Shown one piece after another: positions 37,702 through 46,352 of a stretch of 64,000 nucleotides of DNA. The position numbers were made by a program, and so were the translations under genes. The DNA is taken from assembly GCF_024112395.2 (NCBI RefSeq), contig NZ_CP078013.2:6480501-6544500 (forward strand), written 5' to 3'. Every line of letters starts with the position of its first letter. The stretch's first letter is position 1. Under the pieces are notes generated by a model. It made no database searches and had not been told where the DNA came from. It saw only the letters and a list, made by a program, of their open reading frames with translations. Origin of the DNA: Pseudomonas pergaminensis (GTDB lineage: Bacteria > Pseudomonadota > Gammaproteobacteria > Pseudomonadales > Pseudomonadaceae).

Positions 37702-38789
37702 AGATGCTCACCTCCCTCGCCTTGTGCGCCGCTATGTTGAGCAGCGCGGTACAGGCCGACGAGAAAACCCTCAAGGTCTACAACTGGTTCGACTACATCA
37801 CCCCCAAGGCGCTGGAAGATTTCAAGGCGCAGAACCCGAGCATCAAGTTGGTCTACGACATCTTCGACACCAACGAAGCCCTGGAAGCCAAGCTGCTCAC
37901 CGGCAACTCTGGCTATGACGTGGTGGTGCCGTCCAACGTGTTCCTGGCCAAGCAGATCGAAGCCGGGGTATTCCAGCCCCTGGACCGCAGCCAGTTGCCT
38001 AACTGGAACCACCTCGACCCCAAGCTGATGAAGCTGATCGAAGCCAACGACCCCGGCAATAAATTCGCGGTGCCCTATATGTACGGCACCATCTTGATCG
38101 GCTTCAACCCGGACAAGGTCAAGGCAGTGCTGGGGCCCAACGCACCGGTAGACAGCTGGGACCTGATCTTCAAGGAAGAGAACATCAGCAAGCTCAAGCA
38201 GTGCGGCGTGGCGTTGCTCGATTCGCCGTCGGAAATCCTGCCCCTGGCGTTGCAGCACCTGGGCCTGGACCCCAACAGCAGCAACCCCAAGGATTACGTC
38301 AAGGCCGAAGCGCTGTTGATGAAAATCCGCCCGTACATCACCTACTTCCACTCGTCCAAGTACATGGCCGATATCGCCAATGGCGACATCTGCGTGGCCG
38401 TCGGTTACTCGGGCAGCTTTTCCCAGGCGGCCAACCGTGCCAAGGAAGCCAAGAACGGTGTGACGGTGGACATGCGCCTGCCCAAAGAAGGCGCGCCAAT
38501 CTGGTTTGACATGCTCGCCATCCCCAAGGGCGCACAGAACCCGCAGGACGCCTACACCTTCATCAACTACCTGCTGCAACCGCAGGTGATTGCGCCGATA
38601 AGCGACTTTGTCGGCTACCCCAACCCGAACAAGGATGCCACCCTGCAAGTCGACCCAGCGATTCGTAACAACCCCAACCTGTACCCGACCGACGCGGCGA
38701 TGGCCACGCTGTACACCCTGAAGCCACTGGGCCGCGATGCGGAACGTGCCAGGACGCGGGCGTGGACCAAGATCAAGTCGGGGACCTGA
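37698..38789 (+). CDS. PotF-like periplasmic polyamine-binding protein
   Basis: A 363-residue exported substrate-binding protein. Residues 1-20 are a signal peptide (LALCAAMLSSAVQA). The mature start KTLKVYNWFDYITPKAL is the classic PotD/PotF opening, with GYDVVVPSNVFL, PYMYGTILIGFNPDKV and VAVGYSGSFSQA following. It shares ATGA with the deacetylase gene, and AGAAGGAG lies upstream. No ABC permease or ATPase gene follows, so it must use a transporter encoded elsewhere, as the similar pair in P. aeruginosa (PA1409-PA1410) seems to. Confidence 0.92.
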   Translation: MKMLTSLALCAAMLSSAVQADEKTLKVYNWFDYITPKALEDFKAQNPSIKLVYDIFDTNEALEAKLLTGNSGYDVVVPSNVFLAKQIEAGVFQPLDRSQLPNWNHLDPKLMKLIEANDPGNKFAVPYMYGTILIGFNPDKVKAVLGPNAPVDSWDLIFKEENISKLKQCGVALLDSPSEILPLALQHLGLDPNSSNPKDYVKAEALLMKIRPYITYFHSSKYMADIANGDICVAVGYSGSFSQAANRAKEAKNGVTVDMRLPKEGAPIWFDMLAIPKGAQNPQDAYTFINYLLQPQVIAPISDFVGYPNPNKDATLQVDPAIRNNPNLYPTDAAMATLYTLKPLGRDAERARTRAWTKIKSGT

Positions 38790-38798
38790 ACCGGCCCA

Positions 38799-41075
38799 TC
38801 ACCGGGGGGCGCTCAGAAAGGGCTGGCGCGCCGCAGCATTGCTGATCGGGCCGCGATGTACCTTGATGCCTGCCTGGCGTTCATACTCACGGCCCAGTCG
38901 GCGCTGGGCCACGGTTTTCAGATGCGCGGCGCTGGGGTAGTCGTCGCCGGTGTCCAAGGCCGGGTAGTGAAAGTGGGCATACCACAGCGGTGTTTCGCCG
39001 TTGCTCAGGTCCAGCACCTCAAACTCCTGGAGGTAGTCACGCGCTGCGTCAATGGTCTCTTCCACACGACCATTGAGGCGGCGGATACGGATGAGGTTCT
39101 GCCCCAGCAGGTAGGTCAAATCGCCCATGTTCGGTGTGCACGTGAGACGGATCATCTCGATGCGCAATGCCTGGCCCCTGACGCGCAGTTGGCTCGCCTC
39201 TTCGCGCAATTGGCGCACCAACGCAATGGACGCTTCGGTATGACGAGTTTGGGTGTAGCGCTCAAGCGTCGCCGCTGCCTCCTCGAATTGCTGCGCACTT
39301 CGCTCCAGGCTCTCTTCGACGAGCACAGGCAGCATGCCCGTGGCTTGGGCGTCCCGGTTCGCGTGTGCCAGGATCGCCGACTGTGTCGCGGCAAGCGCAG
39401 TACCGGTGTTCATTGCTTTGCGCGCCGTGACGCTCAGGCCCTCAAGATCGCGCCGCAGCCTGGGGCGGCGCTCGATCTCCCATTCACCGTGCGCATCACG
39501 GGTGAGGTACGGCCCTCGGTTGACCGGCCGTTGCGGGTCATCCACCACCTGATATTCCACCACGTCGACGTTGAGCAACGGACCGAGGCGGATATTCGAC
39601 AGGACGTTGAAGTGGTTTTCGTCCTTGTTGTAGATCAGCCCGCCGTCCACACGATGCAGTCCTGCTTCGACCTGGGCAGAAGATACTGGCCGACGCAGTG
39701 CCCGCAGGCGCTGGAGCTGTAGCCGCGAAAGTTGCTGGCGCGCACCTGCCCAGGCAGTATCCAGGCGCTTGATTCGAGGGTGTGCGGCGAGCGATGGGCT
39801 GCTATGACGGGCACCGGGGTAAATCAGCAGCAACGCCAGGTTGCGCAGTAGGTTGACGTCCCTGCGCCACGATTCGGGATTGTCCGGCTCCGCCGCCTGC
39901 AATAAATTGCCGCCCACTTGCTTGAGCCGAGCCAAGGTGTGCAAAGGTTCCTCGAACAACGCGGCGTCCGCGCGCTGCACCACAAAATCCTGGTACAGCC
40001 GGGCAAAGGGATCAGCCAACGGTGATCCCGCGGCCACCGGTGTATCCACTTGCTGCAACAGGGGCATGGTCCAAGGCCGCAGCAGCACCCAGGGGCCGCC
40101 CTCCGTAGGCCCGATCACAAAGCCCTGCCCATCCGACAACGGCCTGAACAGCATTGGCTCTCCCTGCTCCAGGCGTTGGCTGGCATAGGTGCGCACGGCT
40201 GCGCGAACCCTGCGATAGCCGCGTTCAGTCATACCCTCGCGGCCTTGCAGGCTGTACTCAAGCGCAACACGCCGCAATTGCAGCGCCAACAACCGTGCAA
40301 ATAGCGGGCTGGGCCCATCGCCTGGCACTTGATCGACCAGACGTTGCCCCCGATATTTCCTGCAAGCCCTGGCCATCGCCAACACCCATTTGCTATAGGC
40401 CAACCGCCCAGACGGTGGCGCATTGCGTAACCAGGCGGGCAATTGGTGCGCCAACTCGTCGCGCAGCGCGTCTTGCTCGGTGTCCTGCCGGAATAAATCA
40501 CCGAGCCGCGTAGCCCAGGCTAACTGCCGATCGAGTGGCTCAATCGTCGCAACGCTTTGCAGGTCGATCAGGTGGATACGCTGCACGGCGACGTCCAATG
40601 CGCTCAATACCCAGCCTTCGAAGGCGTCATGGTCGAGCCGCTCGGCATTCGCCAAAGGCCAGGTTTCAAGCATTTCGAGGCCCCGGGGCAAGGAGTAAAC
40701 CCACACCCGGCCGGCGCCACGGGTCAACGCCAGGGCCAGACTACCGTGATGCCAAATCACATACGCCAGCGGGGTGCCGCGCTCTGCGCCATCGGGCTGG
40801 GTCAGTACCGCGTCAATCAGGCCATCGGCGTCCTTCTCATCGGCCACGGCCTGCGTCAGATACTGTGTAATGCGCAACCACGGGCTGATCTCATCGGCAT
40901 CCGGCTCGCAGAAGAAATCAACCAAGGCATCGCAGTAGTAATCGATGACGTGCTCGGGCTGTTGATCGAGTTGGGCTTGGGTCACGCCGAGCGATTGCAG
41001 CGTGGGCCGCAAAGCGAGCTGTTGACTGACGCTCAGCAGCAACGGGTCGTGGGGTGAAACGGTATCGACAGGCAC
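38799..41075 (-). CDS. Dermonecrotic-toxin-like family protein, short copy C
   Basis: A 758-residue relative of copies A and B, about half their length. It keeps the core: LPAWLRNAPPSGRLAYSKWV (aligned with LPDWLSQASTSDLNAYSRHL in copy B), MTERGYRRVRA (about 283), FVIGPTEGGPWVLLRP, TRDAHGEWEIE, and the C-terminal signature YLQEFEV ... LWYAHFHYPAL ... AHLKT ... AARQPFL. It lacks the long hydrophobic and coiled-coil parts. The start is GTG at 41075, with AGAGGTG upstream. It is convergent with the polyamine-binding-protein gene, nine bases between stops. Function unknown. Confidence 0.75.
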   Translation of the reverse strand: MPVDTVSPHDPLLLSVSQQLALRPTLQSLGVTQAQLDQQPEHVIDYYCDALVDFFCEPDADEISPWLRITQYLTQAVADEKDADGLIDAVLTQPDGAERGTPLAYVIWHHGSLALALTRGAGRVWVYSLPRGLEMLETWPLANAERLDHDAFEGWVLSALDVAVQRIHLIDLQSVATIEPLDRQLAWATRLGDLFRQDTEQDALRDELAHQLPAWLRNAPPSGRLAYSKWVLAMARACRKYRGQRLVDQVPGDGPSPLFARLLALQLRRVALEYSLQGREGMTERGYRRVRAAVRTYASQRLEQGEPMLFRPLSDGQGFVIGPTEGGPWVLLRPWTMPLLQQVDTPVAAGSPLADPFARLYQDFVVQRADAALFEEPLHTLARLKQVGGNLLQAAEPDNPESWRRDVNLLRNLALLLIYPGARHSSPSLAAHPRIKRLDTAWAGARQQLSRLQLQRLRALRRPVSSAQVEAGLHRVDGGLIYNKDENHFNVLSNIRLGPLLNVDVVEYQVVDDPQRPVNRGPYLTRDAHGEWEIERRPRLRRDLEGLSVTARKAMNTGTALAATQSAILAHANRDAQATGMLPVLVEESLERSAQQFEEAAATLERYTQTRHTEASIALVRQLREEASQLRVRGQALRIEMIRLTCTPNMGDLTYLLGQNLIRIRRLNGRVEETIDAARDYLQEFEVLDLSNGETPLWYAHFHYPALDTGDDYPSAAHLKTVAQRRLGREYERQAGIKVHRGPISNAAARQPFLSAPR

Positions 41076-41134
41076 GGTGCATCACCTCTGCAAAAGATCA
41101 AAGGTAATGAGCCTGCCCGGCACTCAAACGGTAG

Positions 41135-42682
41135 TTAGTTAACGCTGGCGCCCCAGGCCTGTCGTAACCGCGCCAGCGCCTGGGCGATGTCGGCTTCTGG
41201 CACGGCGGCGAAGCCCATGACCAGGCCGGCACGCTGATCCGCCGGCGGGGTCGATTGCGCCAGCCAGTAGCTGCTCAGGCCGTTGATTTCGATACCCACG
41301 GCATGGGCCTGCGCGAGCAATTGCTGCTCGCGCGCCAGGCTATCGACACGTACGGTCATGTGCAGGCCTGCTGCGACGCTCGGTAGCTCGCCAACCCCTT
41401 CAATCCCACCGGGCCATCCGGCCAGCAAGGCATTGCGTCGACTCAAGGCCGCGCGCCGCATGCGCCGGATATGCCGCTGGAAATGCCCGGCGGCCATGAA
41501 CTCGGCCATCACCGCCTGGGTGCTGACTTCGGAATGACGCATGTCGACGGCCCGACGCCGGGCGAAGGCATCCACCAAGCCCGGCGGCAGCACCAGGTAG
41601 CCCAGGCGCAACGCGGGAAAGGCCACCTTGCCGAAGGTGCCGACGTACAACACACGCCCGTTGCGATCCAACGCCGCGAGTGGCGACAACGGCGCGCCGC
41701 TGTAGCGGTACTCGCCGTCGTAATCATCTTCAATGATCCATCCGCCCTTGCGCTCCGCCCAGGCAAGCAATTCCAGGCGCCGCGCCAGGCTCATCACCAC
41801 GCCCAAGGGGTACTGATGGGACGGTGTCACATAGGCGACACGGCAATCGTCGAGGCGGTTCAATGCTTGGCAATCGATACCCTCGCTGTCCACCGGGACA
41901 CCGTGCAACCGTCCACCCGCCAAGGCAAACGCATGACCCGCCGCGCGATAGCCAGGGTTTTCCACCGCGACCCCATCGCCCGGCTCCACCAGCAACTGTG
42001 CACAAAGGCTAATGGCCTGTTGCGCGCCACTGGTGATCACTATTTGCTCAGCCGCGCATTGCATGCCCCGCGAGCTGCGCAGGTAGGCGGCAATCAAACC
42101 GCGCAGGCGGCCGTCACCCGCCGGGTCGCCATAGCACAGCAGCTCCAGGTCCGGCTTGCGCCAGAACGCCCCGTTCAGCTTGGCCCACACCTCAAACGGG
42201 AACAGGTCGAAGGCCGGTACGCCCACGCGAAATGCCCGAGGCGGCCCCGAAGGAGGCAGGGCCAGATGATTGTTTTTTACCCTCGCCAAGCCCGCGCTGT
42301 GGATAACTTCGTTGTCGAGGTCCTCCGGTAAATTTACCAATTTTGTGGATAAGGCTGGGGATAAGCCTGTTGAAAACCCTGTGGATACTTTTGTGGATAG
42401 TTTTTTTGCGCTGGGCAATTGGGCGACGTAAGTGCCATCACCCACCCGGCTTTCGATAAACCCCTCCGCATACAGCTGATCGTAGGCACGCACCACACTG
42501 TTGCGGGAGATCGACAACGCCGCCGCCAAGTCACGGGTGGCCGGTAACCGTGTGCCACTGACCAGCCGCCCGTCCAGCACCCGCTGGCGCAAAGCATCGT
42601 ACAGTTGACGAGTCAGGCCCTGACGGCGATCAAGCTCAATGCCAGCAGGGTTGAATGACAGTGGCGGCGAAGTGGGCGACAT
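41135..42682 (-). CDS. MocR/PdxR-type GntR regulator with aminotransferase domain
   Basis: A 515-residue fusion. A GntR winged helix (about 15-85; LPATRDLAAALSISRNSVVRAYDQL) is joined by a linker to a fold-type I aminotransferase-like domain (about 145-510). The PLP lysine is Lys352 in GTFGKVAFPALRLGY, and the aspartate-tyrosine site is EDDYDGEYRY. MocR proteins use PLP or amines as effectors. The linker (95-114) is a Ser-Thr repeat (STKV, STGF, STGL, SPAL, STKL) encoded by a 12-bp DNA array. It is divergent from the PaiB/GNAT operon, with 87 bp between starts, and probably controls it. Confidence 0.93.
   Translation of the reverse strand: MSPTSPPLSFNPAGIELDRRQGLTRQLYDALRQRVLDGRLVSGTRLPATRDLAAALSISRNSVVRAYDQLYAEGFIESRVGDGTYVAQLPSAKKLSTKVSTGFSTGLSPALSTKLVNLPEDLDNEVIHSAGLARVKNNHLALPPSGPPRAFRVGVPAFDLFPFEVWAKLNGAFWRKPDLELLCYGDPAGDGRLRGLIAAYLRSSRGMQCAAEQIVITSGAQQAISLCAQLLVEPGDGVAVENPGYRAAGHAFALAGGRLHGVPVDSEGIDCQALNRLDDCRVAYVTPSHQYPLGVVMSLARRLELLAWAERKGGWIIEDDYDGEYRYSGAPLSPLAALDRNGRVLYVGTFGKVAFPALRLGYLVLPPGLVDAFARRRAVDMRHSEVSTQAVMAEFMAAGHFQRHIRRMRRAALSRRNALLAGWPGGIEGVGELPSVAAGLHMTVRVDSLAREQQLLAQAHAVGIEINGLSSYWLAQSTPPADQRAGLVMGFAAVPEADIAQALARLRQAWGASVN
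42298..42400 (-). repeat. Array of DnaA-box-like 9-mers, 12-bp period, inside the MocR gene
   Basis: On the minus strand, five consecutive 12-base units start with CTATCCACA (42400-42392), GTATCCACA (42388-42380), TTTTCAACA (42376-42368), TTATCCCCA (42364-42356) and TTATCCACA (42352-42344). A further perfect TTATCCACA lies at 42306-42298. Two of the six equal the strict DnaA box and three others differ at one base. The array also encodes the tetrapeptide-repeat linker of the regulator. Whether it binds DnaA is untested. Confidence 0.7.
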
Positions 42683-42769
42683 ATTGGACCTACGAAATGG
42701 GGGCCAGATGGCTCTTTCAACGAACCATTAGCCTGCCTAGGATGCAGGCATTCGCCAAGGAATATTTCC

Positions 42770-43408
42770 ATGTACACACCCCGCGCCTTTGCCCTAGACG
42801 ATTTGCCCGAACTGCAGCAACTGATCCAGCACACGCGCCTGGCGCAGTTGGTGACCGTTGGCGAGCAAGGCCTGCAAGCCAGCCACCTGCCGTTGCTGCT
42901 CAATCCCGATGAAGGCCCGAACGGCACGCTCTATGGGCACCTCGCCAAGGCCAACCCGCAGTGGCGCGACCTGCAAAATGGCAGCGAAGCCCTGGTGATC
43001 TTCGCTGGCGCCGAGGCCTACATCAGCCCGGCCTTTTACCCGGCCAAGGCCGAGCACGGCAAAGTGGTACCCACCTGGAATTACATCGCCGTGCATGCCT
43101 ACGGCAAGGCTGACGTGTTCAGCGACGCCGAACGCTTGCTCGGCGTGGTCACCGCGCTGACCGATCGTCACGAAGGCGGCCGCGCCCAACCGTGGAAGGT
43201 CAGTGATGCCCCGGCCGACTACATTGACGGCATGCTCAAGGCCATCGTCGGCTTTGCCTTGCCGATCGAGCGCCTGGTCGGCAAACGCAAACTCAGCCAG
43301 AACCGCAGCGCGGCGGACATCGCCGGCGTTCGCGATGGCCTCGCCGCCAGCGTCGACGTCCGCGACCAGACCCTCGCCCGCTTTATTCCCCAAGGAGCTT
43401 CAGAATGA
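42770..43408 (+). CDS. PaiB-family FMN-binding regulator/protein
   Basis: A 212-residue PaiB-like protein. Typical segments are the opening MYTPRAFALDDLPELQQLI, HLPLLLNP near residue 45, YISPAFYPAK, VPTWNYIAVHAYG, and the C-terminal KRKLSQNRSAADIAGV. PaiB homologues fold as FMN-binding split barrels. In Bacillus, PaiAB affects sporulation and protease genes, and PaiA is a polyamine acetyltransferase. Here too an acetyltransferase gene follows, overlapping by four bases (ATGA). AAGGAA precedes the start. Confidence 0.92.
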   Translation: MYTPRAFALDDLPELQQLIQHTRLAQLVTVGEQGLQASHLPLLLNPDEGPNGTLYGHLAKANPQWRDLQNGSEALVIFAGAEAYISPAFYPAKAEHGKVVPTWNYIAVHAYGKADVFSDAERLLGVVTALTDRHEGGRAQPWKVSDAPADYIDGMLKAIVGFALPIERLVGKRKLSQNRSAADIAGVRDGLAASVDVRDQTLARFIPQGASE

Positions 43409-43851
43409 GCCAGATCGACATCCGCCCGGTCACTGCCGCCGACCACGCCGCCTGGCTCCCGCTGTGGCAAGCGTATTTGACGTTCTACAACACCGAGCTG
43501 CCGGACGCCGTCAGCCAGAACACCTGGCAACGCCTGATCGACGCCAAAGAGCCAACCCACTCGGCCCTGGCCTGGCAGGATGGCAAGGCTGTGGGCATGG
43601 TCAACTTCATTTATCACCGCTCCAACTGGAGCATCGAGAACTCCTGCTACTTGCAGGACCTACTGGTGGTTCCGACCCAACGCGGCACCGGCGTCGGCCG
43701 CAAGCTGATCGAATTTGTCTACGCTACCGCCAAGGCCGACGGCTGCTGCAAGGTCCACTGGCTGACCCACGAAACCAATGCCACGGCGATCCAACTTTAC
43801 GAACGCATCGCCGAACGCCCCGGTTTCATCCAATTTCGCAAAGGTCTTTAA
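43405..43851 (+). CDS. GNAT-family N-acetyltransferase
   Basis: A 148-residue GNAT protein. The acetyl-CoA motif A reads LQDLLVVPTQRGTGVGRKLI (about residues 88-107), where the R-G-T-G-V-G-R run is the pyrophosphate loop. Motif B follows with ETNATAIQLYERIAERPGF. The substrate is not evident; the PaiB neighbour suggests polyamine or another amine. The start overlaps the paiB-like stop, and the downstream GNAT gene begins 11 bases after its stop, so the three genes form one transcript. Confidence 0.9.
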   Translation: MSQIDIRPVTAADHAAWLPLWQAYLTFYNTELPDAVSQNTWQRLIDAKEPTHSALAWQDGKAVGMVNFIYHRSNWSIENSCYLQDLLVVPTQRGTGVGRKLIEFVYATAKADGCCKVHWLTHETNATAIQLYERIAERPGFIQFRKGL

Positions 43852-43861
43852 GGAGCGCAGC

Positions 43862-44533
43862 ATGACTACTTCTCTCGCCGACTGGAAAGGCGTCCCGGCC
43901 CCCACGGTGCAACTGCTCGAAGGGCGTTTTATCCGCCTGGAAAAACTCGACCCGGCCCGCCATGGCGACGACCTGTTCAAAGCCCTGCAAGGCCCCGGTG
44001 CCGATCCGAAGCTGTGGGACTACCTGCCTTATGGTCCCTTCCCTGAGCGCAGCGTCTTCAACGATTGGCTGAACAACCACGCAGCCCACAGCGATCCCTA
44101 CTTTTTCAGCGTGATCGACCGCGCGACCGGCCAGGTACAGGGCATCCTCAGCCTGATGTCGATCGTCCCGGATCACGGCCGAATCGAAATCGGCCACGTC
44201 ACCTTCGGCGCCCCCATGCAGCGCTCACCGAAAAGCACCGAGGCCGTCTACCTGCTCGCCAAGCACGCGTTCGAACAGGGCTACCGCCGCCTGGAATGGA
44301 AGTGCAACAACGCCAACGACCGCTCCAAATACGCGGCCGAGCGATTGGGTTTCAGTTTTGAAGGCGTGTTCCGCCAACACACCGTGGTCAAGGGCAAGAA
44401 CCGCGACACCGCGTGGTATTCGATCATCGACTCGGAATGGCCGAAGGTAGGCGCCGGGTTTGAGGAATGGTTGTCAGAGGGCAACCAACGGGGTGACGGT
44501 CAGGTGAAATCACTGGCGCAGTGCCGGGGCTGA
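43862..44533 (+). CDS. RimJ/RimL-type GNAT N-acetyltransferase
   Basis: A 223-residue GNAT protein of the RimJ/RimL branch. It opens with LLEGRFIRLEKLDPARHGDDL, typical of this subgroup. Core strands end in IEIGHVTFGAPMQRSPKSTE, the loop that holds acetyl-CoA, and the C-terminal part has RLEWKCNNANDRSKYAAERL and GFSFEGVFRQH. Relatives acetylate protein N-termini, amino acids or antibiotics. The start at 43862 has AAGGAG 7-12 bases upstream; the frame upstream of that overlaps the previous gene. It is the last gene of the PaiB operon. Confidence 0.9.
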   Translation: MTTSLADWKGVPAPTVQLLEGRFIRLEKLDPARHGDDLFKALQGPGADPKLWDYLPYGPFPERSVFNDWLNNHAAHSDPYFFSVIDRATGQVQGILSLMSIVPDHGRIEIGHVTFGAPMQRSPKSTEAVYLLAKHAFEQGYRRLEWKCNNANDRSKYAAERLGFSFEGVFRQHTVVKGKNRDTAWYSIIDSEWPKVGAGFEEWLSEGNQRGDGQVKSLAQCRG

Positions 44534-44556
44534 GCCGGCAAGCCAGCCCTGATCAA

Positions 44557-44673
44557 TGGGGGAGCCGGGCTTGCCCGCGATAGCGAATTTATCTGCATCG
44601 CCGGCAAGCCAGCTCCCACATTTGGATCGCGGTGCAACAGGTAGATAGCTGTGAGCAAGCTCCCTCGCCACAG
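44557..44673. repeat. REPIN-like pair plus half REP
   Basis: TGGGGGAGCCGGGCTTGCCC at 44557 faces GGCAAGCCAGCTCCCACA ending at 44620. A separate half unit, GAGCAAGCTCCCTCGCCACA, ends at 44672, and a degenerate CGCGGGCAAGCCC lies at 44717. They fill the gap between the GNAT operon and the end of the HipB-like gene. The arms are not perfectly matched, suggesting decay or recombination between REP subtypes. Confidence 0.75.
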
Positions 44674-44745
44674 GTCCAGCGCCGTACCCAGAGTTGAGTA
44701 AATACCTACGGCCATCGCGGGCAAGCCCGGCGCCTGCATGGATCC

Positions 44746-45015
44746 TCAGCGGCGGACCTTGACCACGCCCATCTTCAGTCCAAACGGCCTGAACACGGCA
44801 TTCAGTGACTTAAGCGTCTGATTCCCTTCGCCATGTTCAATATGCACCAACGTGCGCACAGAGATTTTGCACATCTTGGCGAACTGGGCTTGGTGCAGGC
44901 CAGTGACTTCGGTGCGTAGACGGCGCACAGCGTCGCCTATTTCGAGAGAACCGTCTGACAAGCCCTGCTCGATGCTTTCAATCACTTGCGCGCGCTGACT
45001 CATTGAGAGGCTCAT
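44746..45015 (-). CDS. HipB-like XRE-family antitoxin
   Basis: An 89-residue protein with one XRE helix-turn-helix (about residues 35-80): GLHQAQFAKMCKISVRTLVHIEHGEGNQTLKSLNAVFRPFG. The C-terminal GLKMGVVKV is the short strand typical of HipB-like proteins. It is encoded behind the HipA-like gene with an ATGA overlap at 45012-45015, which fixes the start. Its expected role is to neutralise HipA and repress the operon at the repeats near 46349-46444. In E. coli the antitoxin comes first; here the order is reversed. Confidence 0.88.
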   Translation of the reverse strand: MSLSMSQRAQVIESIEQGLSDGSLEIGDAVRRLRTEVTGLHQAQFAKMCKISVRTLVHIEHGEGNQTLKSLNAVFRPFGLKMGVVKVRR

Positions 45016-46352
45016 TGGAGGCCCCAACTTCTCAGACGCTGATCAAGGTTTCGTAAGGCAATACTCGGATGATTCAAGGTGACCTTCGGTAAACCGCTGT
45101 CGACCAATATATCCGGCAGCGCCCTGAGACGCTGAGCATCTGTGCGTAAGCGCTCAAAGGCATCCGTGGGGTTAATAACCGGTGCGAGCGCATTACATAC
45201 ACCGCGCCAATCAATATCACCCGCGACTTCCAGGGGCCGCGGCCACTTAGTCGTGCGAGTAACACCTTCAGGGTCCATGACCATCGGTGCGAGGTCGTAG
45301 ATGGGGGCCAGACGCAAGCTATCGGGGCCACGAATAATCGATGTGTTCCGCCCATGGTTGTCGGAATTCCCCAACACTTTATTGAGCAAGTCGCGACGAA
45401 GATAATCCGCGACCAAGTCGGTCAATTGTTCACCTTGACCTGCCTGCTGCCACAAACCTGCCAGTTGCAACAACACATCCAGATGGCTCATCGCGCTGCC
45501 CGGTTTTGTTACACCTGCCAGAGAATAAATGGACTCCACCGCAAAGCGCTCCACTCCTTGATCACTGACATGACGATCAAAACGGTGCATCCAAAGACTT
45601 GGCTTTGTCGCCATCTCCAACGCCAGGCCCTCGACTGCAACGGTCTCGATCCCTAATGACTGCAGCGCTTTGTAGTAGTGAAATTCGCTTCTCAGAATGT
45701 CTTGATCAATCTGCAGGCCTTGATTACGAGCAAACTTTATAAACCAGTGCTGGCTGGCTTGATCATCACCCAACACCGCATCTGGATAAAGCAAGCCTTC
45801 GTGGCTTTGCGTCAACAACAGCTTTGGGGCCTCTCCACCTGCGCCGGTCGCTCCCCCAATAGCAGCCCCCTGCTCGTAGGCGTACTCCAGAAATCGGTTA
45901 TCGCGATCAATCACCTCCTGTCGTTCAAAGCCCATAGGTGGACGGTCGTTGAGGGCCTGAAGTGACTCCTTGATTCGCATGTGTCCGATAGGGGCAGGAG
46001 TGCTTCGCGCTAACAAAAACAAATCCGAACTGACGTTATCAGTGCTCAGCATCTCAAAGCGGCTAGCCAGGAACCGCTTCGCTGCACCCGCAGGTGCGAT
46101 GTCATGAAGAAAGGCCGGGGCGTTCCGGGGAGCCTCCTGCGCCCAGTTCAAGGGCACCCTTACACTCACGGCCTTGGCAAACACAGTGTCAATATGGTCC
46201 AAATGATCAACCAGGTAATCAGACTCGTAGCCGAAACGGCAGGGGCTTGCGAAACCTTTATCCGGCTCTGAAAACTCAAGCGTCATTGCGTCCTGCCAAC
46301 GATCGGCATTGAATATCTGCAGAGTAAGCCTGTACGCATCGTCAATACGCAA
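45012..46352 (-). CDS. HipA-family serine/threonine kinase toxin
   Basis: A 446-residue HipA-like kinase. An N-terminal subdomain (about 5-150) precedes GGATGAGGEAPKLLL (the nucleotide-loop region, about 166-180). The catalytic loop is VLGNSDNHGRN, with Asp331, Asn332, His333 and Asn336, and the metal-binding Asp353 lies in IYDLAP. HipA of E. coli phosphorylates GltX and halts translation. The 5' end is notable: the start is TTG at 46352 with GAAGGTG seven bases upstream, and one operator-like repeat overlaps it. Codons are more A/T-rich than the core genes, suggesting acquisition. Confidence 0.9.
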   Translation of the reverse strand: MRIDDAYRLTLQIFNADRWQDAMTLEFSEPDKGFASPCRFGYESDYLVDHLDHIDTVFAKAVSVRVPLNWAQEAPRNAPAFLHDIAPAGAAKRFLASRFEMLSTDNVSSDLFLLARSTPAPIGHMRIKESLQALNDRPPMGFERQEVIDRDNRFLEYAYEQGAAIGGATGAGGEAPKLLLTQSHEGLLYPDAVLGDDQASQHWFIKFARNQGLQIDQDILRSEFHYYKALQSLGIETVAVEGLALEMATKPSLWMHRFDRHVSDQGVERFAVESIYSLAGVTKPGSAMSHLDVLLQLAGLWQQAGQGEQLTDLVADYLRRDLLNKVLGNSDNHGRNTSIIRGPDSLRLAPIYDLAPMVMDPEGVTRTTKWPRPLEVAGDIDWRGVCNALAPVINPTDAFERLRTDAQRLRALPDILVDSGLPKVTLNHPSIALRNLDQRLRSWGLQ

